DNA from: Terriglobus roseus DSM 18391
GTDB taxonomy: Bacteria; Acidobacteriota; Terriglobia; Terriglobales; Acidobacteriaceae
Length of the DNA: 64,000 nucleotides
Reading direction: 5' to 3'
NCBI RefSeq assembly: GCF_000265425.1
Contig: NC_018014.1
Span: 4,092,001-4,156,000 of the forward strand
Both the position numbers and the translations under genes were made by a program. The notes beneath the pieces were generated by a model, which searched no databases, had not been told where the DNA came from, and saw only the letters and a list, made by a program, of their open reading frames with translations. Below are positions 35,400-43,750 of this stretch, one piece after another (position 1 is the stretch's first letter; each line of letters starts with the position of its first letter).

Positions 35400-36539
35400 C
35401 TACCGAACCGTCCCAACCGGCACACCCTGCGCCAGCCCCGCAATCATCATCCCGATACGCTCCAGCGCATCCGGCTTTCCAGCCTGTCGCGCATTCGTCG
35501 CCATTCGCTTCAGGCGATCGTCATCCTGCAACAGCATCAGCAAACCCTCCAGCAGCGAAACCGGCGTGATCTCCGCCTGCGCCAGCATCTTCGAGGCGCC
35601 CTGCTTCACCATGGCCGCAGCATTCTTCGTCTGGTGATCGTCCGCAGCCTGGGGAAACGGCACCAGCAGCGAAGGCCGGCCCGCCGCCGCCAGCTCTGCA
35701 ACCGTACTCCCCGACCGAGCCAGCACCAGCGTCGCCCGATCCAACTGCTGCGGCATGTCATTCAGAAACGCGCGCACATCCACCTGCGCCTCATCGATCC
35801 CCGCGTCGCGATACGCCTGCCGGGTCGCCTCAAACGCACGTTCTCCCGTCTGGTGCACCACCGTCAATCCCGGTATCGCCAGCAACAGCTCCCGCGCAAT
35901 CTGCGGCAGCGTCTCGTTGAAGACCTTCGCACCATTGCTGCCCGCTGTGATCAATAGGCGGGGCGTCTCCAGCGGCAGCGGCCCAGTCTTGAAGATCTCC
36001 TGCCGCACCGGCACACCCGTCACCACCGCATTGCGAAAGAAGTTCGCCGTATCGGCAAACGCCACGGCTGCGCCGTTCACAAACCGCCCAATCATCCGGT
36101 TCACCATGCCGGGCGCCGCATTCGGCTCATAGGCCAGCGTAGGAATGCGAAGCATCAGCGCCGCCAGCATCGCAGGTCCGCTCGCATAGCCACCTACACC
36201 CACCACCACCTGCGGCCGAAACGCACGCAGATACGTAATGCAATGCAGCACACCGCGCGGCAGATCGGTAAGAGTCTTCAGACGCGTCGCCAGCGACACA
36301 TTCGCTAACTGCCCCACTTGAATCAGCTCAAGCGGAAAACCAGCCGCAGGCACCAGCCGCGTCTCAATGCCACGCGAAGTCCCAATCAGCCGGACTTCTG
36401 CCCCATGCGTATCCCGCAACTCCCGAGCAATGGCCAGCGCCGGAATCACATGACCGCCAGTCCCACCGCCGGCAATCAAAACACGCAGACGGTTCCCTGT
36501 TCCCGGTTCCCACGTCTCTGCCACAGGCACTTCAGTCAA
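35400..36539 (-). CDS. murG: Undecaprenyldiphospho-muramoylpentapeptide GlcNAc-transferase
   Basis: Adds GlcNAc to lipid I to give lipid II on the inner face of the membrane. The 379-residue product has the N-terminal glycine-rich loop LIAGGGTGGHVIPALAIA, the second loop VVGVGGYASGPAM, a C-terminal half with LITAGSNGAKVFNETLPQI and the donor-binding SGSTVAELAAAGRPSLLVPFPQA segment. Its start overlaps the ftsW stop by 8 bases, so translation is coupled. Downstream lies the plus-strand YXWGXW island and then murC. Confidence 0.95.
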   Translation of the reverse strand: MTEVPVAETWEPGTGNRLRVLIAGGGTGGHVIPALAIARELRDTHGAEVRLIGTSRGIETRLVPAAGFPLELIQVGQLANVSLATRLKTLTDLPRGVLHCITYLRAFRPQVVVGVGGYASGPAMLAALMLRIPTLAYEPNAAPGMVNRMIGRFVNGAAVAFADTANFFRNAVVTGVPVRQEIFKTGPLPLETPRLLITAGSNGAKVFNETLPQIARELLLAIPGLTVVHQTGERAFEATRQAYRDAGIDEAQVDVRAFLNDMPQQLDRATLVLARSGSTVAELAAAGRPSLLVPFPQAADDHQTKNAAAMVKQGASKMLAQAEITPVSLLEGLLMLLQDDDRLKRMATNARQAGKPDALERIGMMIAGLAQGVPVGTVR

Positions 36540-37623
36540 TCTCGCGCGTAATGTTCAACAGCACGCCCATACTCGCCAGCGTAATAAACACACTCGTTCC
36601 ACCGTTCGAAATAAACGGCAGCGTAATACCCTTGGTCGGCACCAGCGCCAGCACCACGCTGATGTTGAAGAAAGCCTGGATCAGAATCGCGCACGTCAAC
36701 CCGAACGCAAAGAACCGCGCAAACGGATCGGTCGATAGGTACGCAGCACGCAAGCCGCGATAGCCCAGCAGGACAAAGCCCGCCAGCACCGCCAGAGCAC
36801 CCAGCAGCCCAAGCTCCTCGCACACGGTGGCGTAGATAAAGTCGGTATGCGGCTCCGGCAGGTAGAAGAGCTTCTGCATGCCCTCGGTCAGGCCGCGGCC
36901 AAAGAATCCGCCGGTACCCACAGCAATCAGCGACTGCAGAATGTGGAACCCGGCGCCACGCGGATCCGCATCCGGATTCATAAACGCCAGCATGCGAGCC
37001 CGACGGAACGCCACATGAAACAGCATCCAGTACAGCCCCGGCGCAGCCGCCACAGCAGCCAGCGCAATCCACCGCAACTGAATTCCCGCCAGCAGCAGCA
37101 TCAATGCCGTGACACCCGCGCACACCATCGCCGTGCCCAGGTCTGGCTCTTTCAGGATCAGCAGGATAAACAGCACCGGCACCGCAATCGCGCGCAGCAA
37201 CGTGTTACGCCAGTCATCGATCTGGTGGATGCGGCTCTGCAGAAAATACGCAAGAAACAGTACGATAAGCGGCTTCGCCAGCTCACTCGGCTGCAGCGTC
37301 AGTCCACCGATACGGATCCACCGATGCGCACCATTCATGCCGCCCATGAAGAACACGCCCAGCAGCAGGATCGCAGTGATCGCAATCGCCGGAAACACCA
37401 CCTTGGGATTGTTGTATTTGCGGTAGTCGACGCGCATCAGGACAAACAACGCGACGATACCCAGCACCACAAAAACCAGCTGGCTCCACACAAACTTGTA
37501 CGGCGATCCAAACTGCGCCTTCGCCATCACAGCCGAAGTCGAGAAGATCATCACCAGGCCAAAGAGCACCAGCGCCAGCACAGTCCCAAACAGCCACTTA
37601 TCCGCGCCAACACGCTTCGCCAT
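36532..37623 (-). CDS. ftsW: Lipid II glycosyltransferase FtsW
   Basis: A SEDS-family polymerase with about ten membrane segments over 363 residues. Marks include DYRKYNNPKVVFPA, SELAKPLIVLFLAYFL, KEPDLGTAMV (acidic catalytic region), LTEGMQKLFYLPEPHTDFIY, and the final TKGITLPFISNGGTS. The position between murD and murG and partnership with FtsI argue for FtsW rather than RodA. The stop overlaps murG by 8 bases; murD ends about 190 bases upstream, with a dispersed hairpin element in that gap. Confidence 0.95.
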   Translation of the reverse strand: MAKRVGADKWLFGTVLALVLFGLVMIFSTSAVMAKAQFGSPYKFVWSQLVFVVLGIVALFVLMRVDYRKYNNPKVVFPAIAITAILLLGVFFMGGMNGAHRWIRIGGLTLQPSELAKPLIVLFLAYFLQSRIHQIDDWRNTLLRAIAVPVLFILLILKEPDLGTAMVCAGVTALMLLLAGIQLRWIALAAVAAAPGLYWMLFHVAFRRARMLAFMNPDADPRGAGFHILQSLIAVGTGGFFGRGLTEGMQKLFYLPEPHTDFIYATVCEELGLLGALAVLAGFVLLGYRGLRAAYLSTDPFARFFAFGLTCAILIQAFFNISVVLALVPTKGITLPFISNGGTSVFITLASMGVLLNITREID

Positions 37624-37730
37624 ACACTCCGAAGCTTATGTCCTCACACGCAGAAATGATGCACCACGATCGCAGCAAGGTATCTCGCGTGGTTCGCGGA
37701 GCGAACGCCCGCCGAACCCTCGACCAAATG

Positions 37731-37771
37731 GGTGCCCCATTCATGACGGCTCTTTCGTCATGAGTGGGTTC
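37731..37771. repeat. Dispersed hairpin element, copy A
   Basis: Begins GGTGCCCCATTC and forms a stem of CATGACG (37742-37748) with CGTCATG (37756-37762), extended outward to CCCCATT/AGTGGG. It shares the flanking GTGCCCCATTC...GTGGG frame with elements at 40434 and 50274 although the stem sequences differ. It occupies the murD-ftsW gap. Confidence 0.6.
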
Positions 37772-37815
37772 GCAGAATGTCAGGACCTGCGCGCAAATTC
37801 CAAAGGCATCTGCCG

Positions 37816-39168
37816 CTAAAGCCCCGCCACCAACTCCATAAACACCCGCCCACGATCCTCATAACTCGTGAACTGATCAAAACTCGCACAAGCAGGAGCC
37901 AGCAAAACCGTCTCACCCGCCTTCGCCTCTGCCGAAGCCATCCGAACCGCCTCCGCCAAGGTCCCCGCAGGCGTCAACGAAACCTCACTCCCAATCTGCG
38001 CAGCAATAATCTCCGCAGCAGCACCGATCGTATAAACGGCCACCGTCCGCTCCTTCAGCAACGGCAGTAACTCCGTGTAATCCGACCCCTTATCCTTCCC
38101 GCCCAGGATCACCCGCACACCACCCGCAAACGAAGCCAGCGCCTTCGCAGTCGCATCCACATTCGTAGCCTTCGAGTCGTTGTAGTAGTCCACACCGCGA
38201 ACGCTGCGCACAAACTGCAACCGGTGCTCCACAGCAGTAAACGTGCCCACCGCCTCGCGCACAACCTCCGCCGAAACCCCGGCAAGTCGAGCCATCGCAA
38301 TCGCCGCCAGCACATTTTCCACGTTATGCGCACCCGGCAAAGGAATCTCAGCCACCGGCATCACCGGCTCCGGCGTACCGCCCTCTTTCGCCAGGAAGTA
38401 CACACCATCCGCATGCACAAACGCGCCCTGCTTCACCCGCCGCACGCCGCTGAACCAGTAGATCTGCGGCTTCGTCTTCGCCGCCACCATCTGCGTCGGC
38501 TTGTCCTCCGCATTCAGGACAAGGAAATCCTCCGCCGTCTGGTTCTCCGTAATCCGAGCCTTCGCAGCCGCATAGTTCTCGAACGACCCATGACGATCCA
38601 GGTGGTCCGGCGTGATGTTCAACACCGCAGCAATATGCGGCCGAAAGGTCTCGATCGTCTCCAGCTGAAAGCTCGAAACCTCCAGCACACTCCACGTCTT
38701 CTCTGTCGATCCCTCGACCAGCTCCACCACCGGCAGGCCAATATTCCCGCCCACCTTCGTCTCCAACCCCGCATGCTCCAGGATGTGCCCCACCAGCGAA
38801 GTCGTCGTGGTCTTCCCATTCGACCCCGTAATCGCGACCACCCGGCCCCGCAGCCCCTGGAAAGCCAGCTCCACCTCGCCAATCAAAGGCATCCCCAGCG
38901 CCATCACCTGCTGAATCTCCGGCGTCGAAAGCGGCACCCCCGGCGACACCACAATCAGGTCCTGCCGACGAAACGTCAGCACCCCATGCCCGCCGGTCTC
39001 CACCATCACGCCCGCATCCAGCAGCGCAGGAATCTCCTTCGCCAGCGCCTCACCCGCCCGAGCATCGCTCACGGTCACACGAGCACCCAGCCGCCGCAAA
39101 TACAACGCAGCGGACACCCCGCTCTTACCAAGGCCAACAACAAGGACGCGTTTGTTCTTCAGATCCAT
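37816..39168 (-). CDS. murD: UDP-N-acetylmuramoylalanine-D-glutamate ligase
   Basis: Adds D-Glu to UDP-MurNAc-Ala. The 450-residue product has the N-terminal VLVVGLGKSGVSAA, the ATP loop ITGSNGKTTTTSLVGH, the ELSSFQLE-like segment EVSSFQLETIE, NITPDHLDRHGS, the YNDSKATN motif and LGGKDKGSDYTEL near the end. Its start is 11 bases from the mraY stop. Confidence 0.96.
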   Translation of the reverse strand: MDLKNKRVLVVGLGKSGVSAALYLRRLGARVTVSDARAGEALAKEIPALLDAGVMVETGGHGVLTFRRQDLIVVSPGVPLSTPEIQQVMALGMPLIGEVELAFQGLRGRVVAITGSNGKTTTTSLVGHILEHAGLETKVGGNIGLPVVELVEGSTEKTWSVLEVSSFQLETIETFRPHIAAVLNITPDHLDRHGSFENYAAAKARITENQTAEDFLVLNAEDKPTQMVAAKTKPQIYWFSGVRRVKQGAFVHADGVYFLAKEGGTPEPVMPVAEIPLPGAHNVENVLAAIAMARLAGVSAEVVREAVGTFTAVEHRLQFVRSVRGVDYYNDSKATNVDATAKALASFAGGVRVILGGKDKGSDYTELLPLLKERTVAVYTIGAAAEIIAAQIGSEVSLTPAGTLAEAVRMASAEAKAGETVLLAPACASFDQFTSYEDRGRVFMELVAGL

Positions 39169-39179
39169 GGGCTATCAGC

Positions 39180-40316
39180 CTACCGCAGCTTCAGCGTAGT
39201 CAGTGCAAACAAAGCAAACACCAGCGCCATAATCCAGAACCGCGCAATGACCTTGCTCTCACTCCAACCGCTCAACTCAAAGTGATGATGCAAGGGAGCC
39301 ATCTTGAAGATCCGCTTCCCGCCCCGCAGCTTGTAACTGCCCACCTGCAGCATCACGCTGACCGCCTCCAGGATGAACACGCCACCAATAAACGGCAGCA
39401 GCAACTCCTGCTTGATCAACACGGCAACCGTCGAGATCGCACCGCCCAGCGCCAGCGATCCCACATCGCCCATAAACACTTCCGCCGGGTGTGCGTTGTA
39501 CCAAAGGAACCCGATCGAAGCCCCCACCATCGCCCCGCAGAAGATTGTCAGCTCACCCACCATCGGCATACGCTGCAGCTCAAGATAGTCGCTGAAGACA
39601 ACGTGACCGCTGACGTACGTCAGCACAGTCAGCGCACCCGCCGCAATGATCGTGCAGCCAATCGCCAGCCCATCCAGACCATCTGTCAGGTTCACTGCAT
39701 TCGAGCTGAAGCTGATCACCAGCATGACGAAGATCACAAACGGGATAAAGCTAAGCCAATAGAACCCATGCGTGAAATGCAGCGAATCGATGATCAGATC
39801 CGGCCGGAACTTCTTCACAAACGGCACCACCAGCCGCGTCGAATACATCCCCCGAGACTGCATCCAAACCAGCGCCGCGGCCACCCCAAAGCTCGCCAGA
39901 AACTGCAGCATCAGCTTCTGAATACTCGTAAGTCCAAGGTTCCGCTTGTGCAGCACCTTGATGTAATCGTCCGCAAATCCAATCGCACCAAACGCCGTCG
40001 TCGACAGCACCGCCACCCACACAAACGGGTTCGACAGATCACTCCAAAGCAGCGTCGGCACCAGGATCGAGATACAGATCAGCACGCCGCCCATCGTCGG
40101 AGTACCGGTCTTCTTCTGGTGACTCGCCGGTCCCTCTTCGCGTATGTACTGACCAATCTGAAACTCACGCAGACGCCGGATCACAAACGGCCCGATCAGC
40201 AAACCGATCAGCAACGCCGTCAGGCTCGAAAACACGCAGCGAAACGTAAGGTACCGAAAGATACGAAACACCCGGAAGACCGGATAAAGCTTTTGATAGA
40301 GCAGCCAGTAAAGCAA
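39180..40316 (-). CDS. mraY: Phospho-N-acetylmuramoyl-pentapeptide transferase
   Basis: Transfers phospho-MurNAc-pentapeptide to undecaprenyl phosphate to form lipid I. A 378-residue, ten-span membrane protein with the family marks GTPTMGG (residues about 72-78), the Mg-binding [20 protein letters not shown], and the [11 protein letters not shown] and PLHHHFE motifs. The first about 30 residues hold a TyrLeu-rich membrane segment ([17 protein letters not shown]). A 177-base gap containing a hairpin element separates it from murF upstream. Confidence 0.97.
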   Translation of the reverse strand: MLYWLLYQKLYPVFRVFRIFRYLTFRCVFSSLTALLIGLLIGPFVIRRLREFQIGQYIREEGPASHQKKTGTPTMGGVLICISILVPTLLWSDLSNPFVWVAVLSTTAFGAIGFADDYIKVLHKRNLGLTSIQKLMLQFLASFGVAAALVWMQSRGMYSTRLVVPFVKKFRPDLIIDSLHFTHGFYWLSFIPFVIFVMLVISFSSNAVNLTDGLDGLAIGCTIIAAGALTVLTYVSGHVVFSDYLELQRMPMVGELTIFCGAMVGASIGFLWYNAHPAEVFMGDVGSLALGGAISTVAVLIKQELLLPFIGGVFILEAVSVMLQVGSYKLRGGKRIFKMAPLHHHFELSGWSESKVIARFWIMALVFALFALTTLKLR

Positions 40317-40433
40317 CGGTCCTCCGTGCGCGAAAACTCAGCGCAGACACAATCGAGTTTCAGCTTACGCGGCCCGCACCAACATCGCCGCACGCACGCC
40401 CCAAATCAGATACTCCCGAAGCGCCACGAACCC

Positions 40434-40490
40434 GGGTGCCCCATTCTTTTGCGAAGCAAAAGGGTGGGTTATTCGTGCGACAGCACGAAT
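40434..40490. repeat. Dispersed hairpin element, copy B
   Basis: GGTGCCCCATTCTTTTGC, GAA loop, GCAAAAGGGTGGG (to 40468), then a second perfect hairpin ATTCGTGC (40471-40478) with GCACGAAT (40483-40490). Lies in the murF-mraY gap, ending a few bases before the murF stop. Same frame as copies A and C. Confidence 0.65.
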
Positions 40491-40493
40491 CAA

Positions 40494-41879
40494 CTAATGC
40501 CCTGCAGCAGCACCCAACCCAAGCGCCACCAGCGACCGCTCCAACCGAACCCCACGCGAAGCCTTCAACAAAACCGCATCGCCCTCCCGCAGATTCGCCA
40601 GCATCCACATCCCGGCATCCTCAGGACTCGCCACAAACACCCCGCGATCCCCCGCGCCCTGCACCAGCGCCGCCGCATGACCGCGGACACCCAGCACCAC
40701 ATCCACACCGCGCGACAACATGTAAGCACCACACTCCGCATGCAGCACATCCGCATCCGGGCCCAGCTCCAGCATCTCGCCCGCAATCACGATATGCCGC
40801 GTCGCCTCCACCGCCATCAGCGCATCTACCATCGCATCCAGCGCACGCGGATTGCTGTTGTAGCTATCGTTGATGATGCGCGCTCCGCGCCACACCACCT
40901 GCTCGCCACGCTTGTCGCTCGGCTGCAACACCGCCAGCGCATCGATACACGCCTGCAGCGTCATCCCACTCTCAAGCCCCACCGCAATGCCCGCCAGCGC
41001 GTTGTAAACATTGTGCTCACCCAGCAGCGCAATCGAAGCAGCCACCCGCTCGCCGCCAGCCTCCACAGTGAACCGCATCCCATCAGCGCCCGCACTCACA
41101 ACATCCGTCGCCAGCACCGTTGCAGACGCACCACGCAACCCAAAGTACCGCGCCTCACGCCCACGCCCAAACGTCGACACATACGGATCGTCCGCATTTA
41201 GAAACGCAACACCATCCGGACGCAGCGACTGCACCAGCTCAAACTTCGCCGCGGCAATTCCCGCAATGCCATCCGCAAAATGCTCCAGATGCACCGGCGC
41301 GACATTACTCACCACAGCCCAATCCGGCTCGGCAATCTTCGCCAGCGCCGCAATCTCACCGGCATGATTCATGCCCATCTCAATCACGGCAACCTCATGC
41401 TCCGGTTGCAGCCGCAGCAACTGCAGCGGCACACCAAAACCATTGTTCAGATTCCCCGCAGACTTCAACACCTCGAACTGCGCAGACAGCACAGCAGCAA
41501 CGCACTCCTTCGTCGTCGTCTTCCCAGCCGACCCCGTAATGCCGATCAAGCGCTTGCCCCAGTGCTGACGAACTTTATGCGCCAGCCCCTGCAACGCCTT
41601 CAGCACACAGTCTTCGCTCTCGGGCACACGCAACAACTTGCAAGGATCAACCTCCGCCGGCACCACCCAGTGCGTACTCACCACAGCCGCGGCAGCGCCT
41701 GCCTTCAGAGCTGTCTCCACAAACTCATGCCCATCGAACCGCTCGCCCATCACCGCGAAGAACAACTCACCGGCGGCCACCGTACGCGAATCGATCGAGT
41801 AGCCAAACACCTTCGTCTGCAGATCAAAATCACCCTCTGCATGGATCCAATCCGCAACCTGTCCCAACGTCAACATCAT
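40494..41879 (-). CDS. murF: UDP-N-acetylmuramoyl-tripeptide-D-alanyl-D-alanine ligase
   Basis: Adds D-Ala-D-Ala to the UDP-MurNAc tripeptide. The 461-residue product has DSRTVAAGELFFAVMGERFDG-type N-terminal domain (DSRTVAAGELF), the ATP loop GITGSAGKTTTKE, EMGMNHAGEIAALA, and the INDSYNSNPRALDAMVDAL segment. Start overlaps the murE stop by 4 bases. No ddl gene, which would supply the dipeptide, is seen in this window. Confidence 0.96.
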   Translation of the reverse strand: MMLTLGQVADWIHAEGDFDLQTKVFGYSIDSRTVAAGELFFAVMGERFDGHEFVETALKAGAAAAVVSTHWVVPAEVDPCKLLRVPESEDCVLKALQGLAHKVRQHWGKRLIGITGSAGKTTTKECVAAVLSAQFEVLKSAGNLNNGFGVPLQLLRLQPEHEVAVIEMGMNHAGEIAALAKIAEPDWAVVSNVAPVHLEHFADGIAGIAAAKFELVQSLRPDGVAFLNADDPYVSTFGRGREARYFGLRGASATVLATDVVSAGADGMRFTVEAGGERVAASIALLGEHNVYNALAGIAVGLESGMTLQACIDALAVLQPSDKRGEQVVWRGARIINDSYNSNPRALDAMVDALMAVEATRHIVIAGEMLELGPDADVLHAECGAYMLSRGVDVVLGVRGHAAALVQGAGDRGVFVASPEDAGMWMLANLREGDAVLLKASRGVRLERSLVALGLGAAAGH

Positions 41880-43372
41880 GCCTTTGCTTCCCTCTCGCGC
41901 AGCGCCGCCGCGGCAACCGCGACATCATCAAACGGCATTGCCACGCCGTGCGACGTCTGCGTCTTCTCATGACCTTTGCCTGCAATCAGTACGATGTCGC
42001 CCGCCCGCGCTTCGTTCACTGCCAGCGCAATTGCAGCCGCACGATCCAGCACAACCCGCACACTCATGTTCCCGGTCTCGCGAACACCCGCAAGCGCTTC
42101 GTCTGCAATCACCGCAGGATCTTCACTCCGCGGATTGTCACTCGTCACGATCACAACATCGCTGCCCTCACCCGCAGCGCGACCCATCTTCGGCCGCTTC
42201 GTCTTATCGCGATCACCGCCACAACCAAACAGCGTAATCACGCGAGCCTCACCCGCAAGCTCACGCGCCAGCACAATCAGGTTCCGCAACGCATCGTCCG
42301 TATGCGCATAATCCACCACGACGCTGAACCCAAGCGCGTTCGTCACCGTCTCAAAGCGTCCCGGCACCGGCGGCAACGCAGCCGCTCCAGCAACAACTTC
42401 GTCCAGCGTCAGTCCCCGGCCCATCGCAGCCGCAACCGCCGCCAGCAGGTTGTACACATTCACCCGCCCCGTCAGTTGCGACGTCACCTCCGCATCGCCA
42501 AACGGAGTGGCCATCACAAAGCTCGTCGCACCCGCACGCAGCACCACATCACTCGCCTTGAAGTCCGCCGCACCATCGACGCCGTAACTCCAGCGCGTCT
42601 CGCAATCCTTCGCCGCCGCCACCATTACTGCCGCGTAAGCATCATCCGCGTTGATCACCGCAACCCGCGGCGCAGCAGCACCCACACCCTCAAACAACCG
42701 CGCCTTCGCCGCCGCATACGCATCCATCGTGCCGTGATAATCCAGGTGGTCCTGCGTCAGATTCGTAAACACCGCCACATCCACCGGCAACGCCCACACA
42801 CGCTCCTGCTGCAACGCGTGCGAACTCATCTCCATCACCGCCTCGGTCGCGCCCGCAGCCGCACCGTCCGCAAAGATCGCCAGCACATCGCGGCTCTCCG
42901 GCGTCGTATGCGCACTCGGCCTCACAGCGCCCGCTACGTGCGTCTCAATCGTGCCGATCAACACACACTTGCGCGCCACACTGTTCAGCAGGCCTTCCAG
43001 CAGGAACGCAGTCGTCGTCTTACCGTTCGTCCCGGTGATACCGCACAGCTTCACCTGCCGCTCAGGATGCCCAAAGAAGTTCGCACTCACCTCGGCCAGC
43101 GCACGCCGTCCATCGGCAATCAACGCAGCCGGCACGCCACGCGCATCCGCAAAGGCAAAGCTCTCACGTGAGTCGGTGACGATCGCGACAGCGCCCGCAT
43201 CCAGCGCCGCACGCACATACCGGTTGCCATCCGTCGTCTCGCCACGCATCGCGACAAACAGCGATCCGGCACGCACGGCACGCGAGTCATACTCCACGCC
43301 CAATATCTCCGCGCGCGCTGCGTCGCCAACGGCAAGCACCGGTACACCGGCAATTATTTCGGTCCAATTCAT
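41876..43372 (-). CDS. murE: UDP-MurNAc-L-Ala-D-Glu meso-diaminopimelate ligase
   Basis: Adds the third residue of the stem peptide. The 498-residue product has DSRAVRAGSLFVAMRGETTDG-type opening (DSRAVRAGSLFVAMRG), the ATP loop GITGTNGKTTTAFLL, EMSSHALQQERVW, NLTQDHLDYHG, VVDYAHTDDAL and GCGGDRDKTKRPKM. The DNPR motif (TSDNPRSEDP) is the known mark of meso-DAP specificity, so the wall is DAP type. It begins 12 bases after the TauE/SafE-like gene and overlaps murF by 4 bases. Confidence 0.96.
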   Translation of the reverse strand: MNWTEIIAGVPVLAVGDAARAEILGVEYDSRAVRAGSLFVAMRGETTDGNRYVRAALDAGAVAIVTDSRESFAFADARGVPAALIADGRRALAEVSANFFGHPERQVKLCGITGTNGKTTTAFLLEGLLNSVARKCVLIGTIETHVAGAVRPSAHTTPESRDVLAIFADGAAAGATEAVMEMSSHALQQERVWALPVDVAVFTNLTQDHLDYHGTMDAYAAAKARLFEGVGAAAPRVAVINADDAYAAVMVAAAKDCETRWSYGVDGAADFKASDVVLRAGATSFVMATPFGDAEVTSQLTGRVNVYNLLAAVAAAMGRGLTLDEVVAGAAALPPVPGRFETVTNALGFSVVVDYAHTDDALRNLIVLARELAGEARVITLFGCGGDRDKTKRPKMGRAAGEGSDVVIVTSDNPRSEDPAVIADEALAGVRETGNMSVRVVLDRAAAIALAVNEARAGDIVLIAGKGHEKTQTSHGVAMPFDDVAVAAAALREREAKA

Positions 43373-43384
43373 ACTCGCGCGATT

Positions 43385-43750
43385 CTACCGCTGGAAGAAC
43401 ATGCGCACAGCAACGGCTGCCAGCATCAGCGCGAACCCGCGCTTCAGGAAGACCGTTGGCAACTGCATCGCCAGCTTCGCACCATAGATGCTGCCCACGG
43501 CCATGCCCGTCGCCAGCAGCAGACCCAGCCGCCACTCCACATGGTTCGCACGCGCGTACACCAGCATCGGCGCAATCCACAAAGGGCAGGAAGCCATCAA
43601 TAGCGCCGTTCCCTGCGCACTCGTCTGTGACAGCCCGAACACGAACACCAGCAGCGGAATCATGATCGCGCCGCTCGTCCCGATCGTCCCCACGACGACA
43701 CCGACCACCGCACCAATCAGGATGATGATCGTCCAGTGCGCGTCCATCAT
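43385..43750 (-). CDS. Half-length TauE/SafE-like membrane protein
   Basis: A 121-residue membrane protein with about four hydrophobic segments, starting IIILIGAVVGVVVGTIGTSG with the GxxxGxxG-rich first repeat of the TauE/SafE (sulfite/organosulfonate exporter) family, and GTALLMA, LGLLLATGMAVGSIYGAKLA later. Full members are about 250 residues and contain two such repeats; this one holds one repeat and may work as a dimer. The start overlaps the ftsI stop by 4 bases and it ends 12 bases before murE, so it is embedded in the division operon. The transported substrate is unknown. Confidence 0.75.
   Translation of the reverse strand: MMDAHWTIIILIGAVVGVVVGTIGTSGAIMIPLLVFVFGLSQTSAQGTALLMASCPLWIAPMLVYARANHVEWRLGLLLATGMAVGSIYGAKLAMQLPTVFLKRGFALMLAAVAVRMFFQR

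Noticed and set aside
39282..41201. A 639-residue plus-strand frame across mraY and murF
   Set aside because: It is opposite two certain genes and has only shadow composition.
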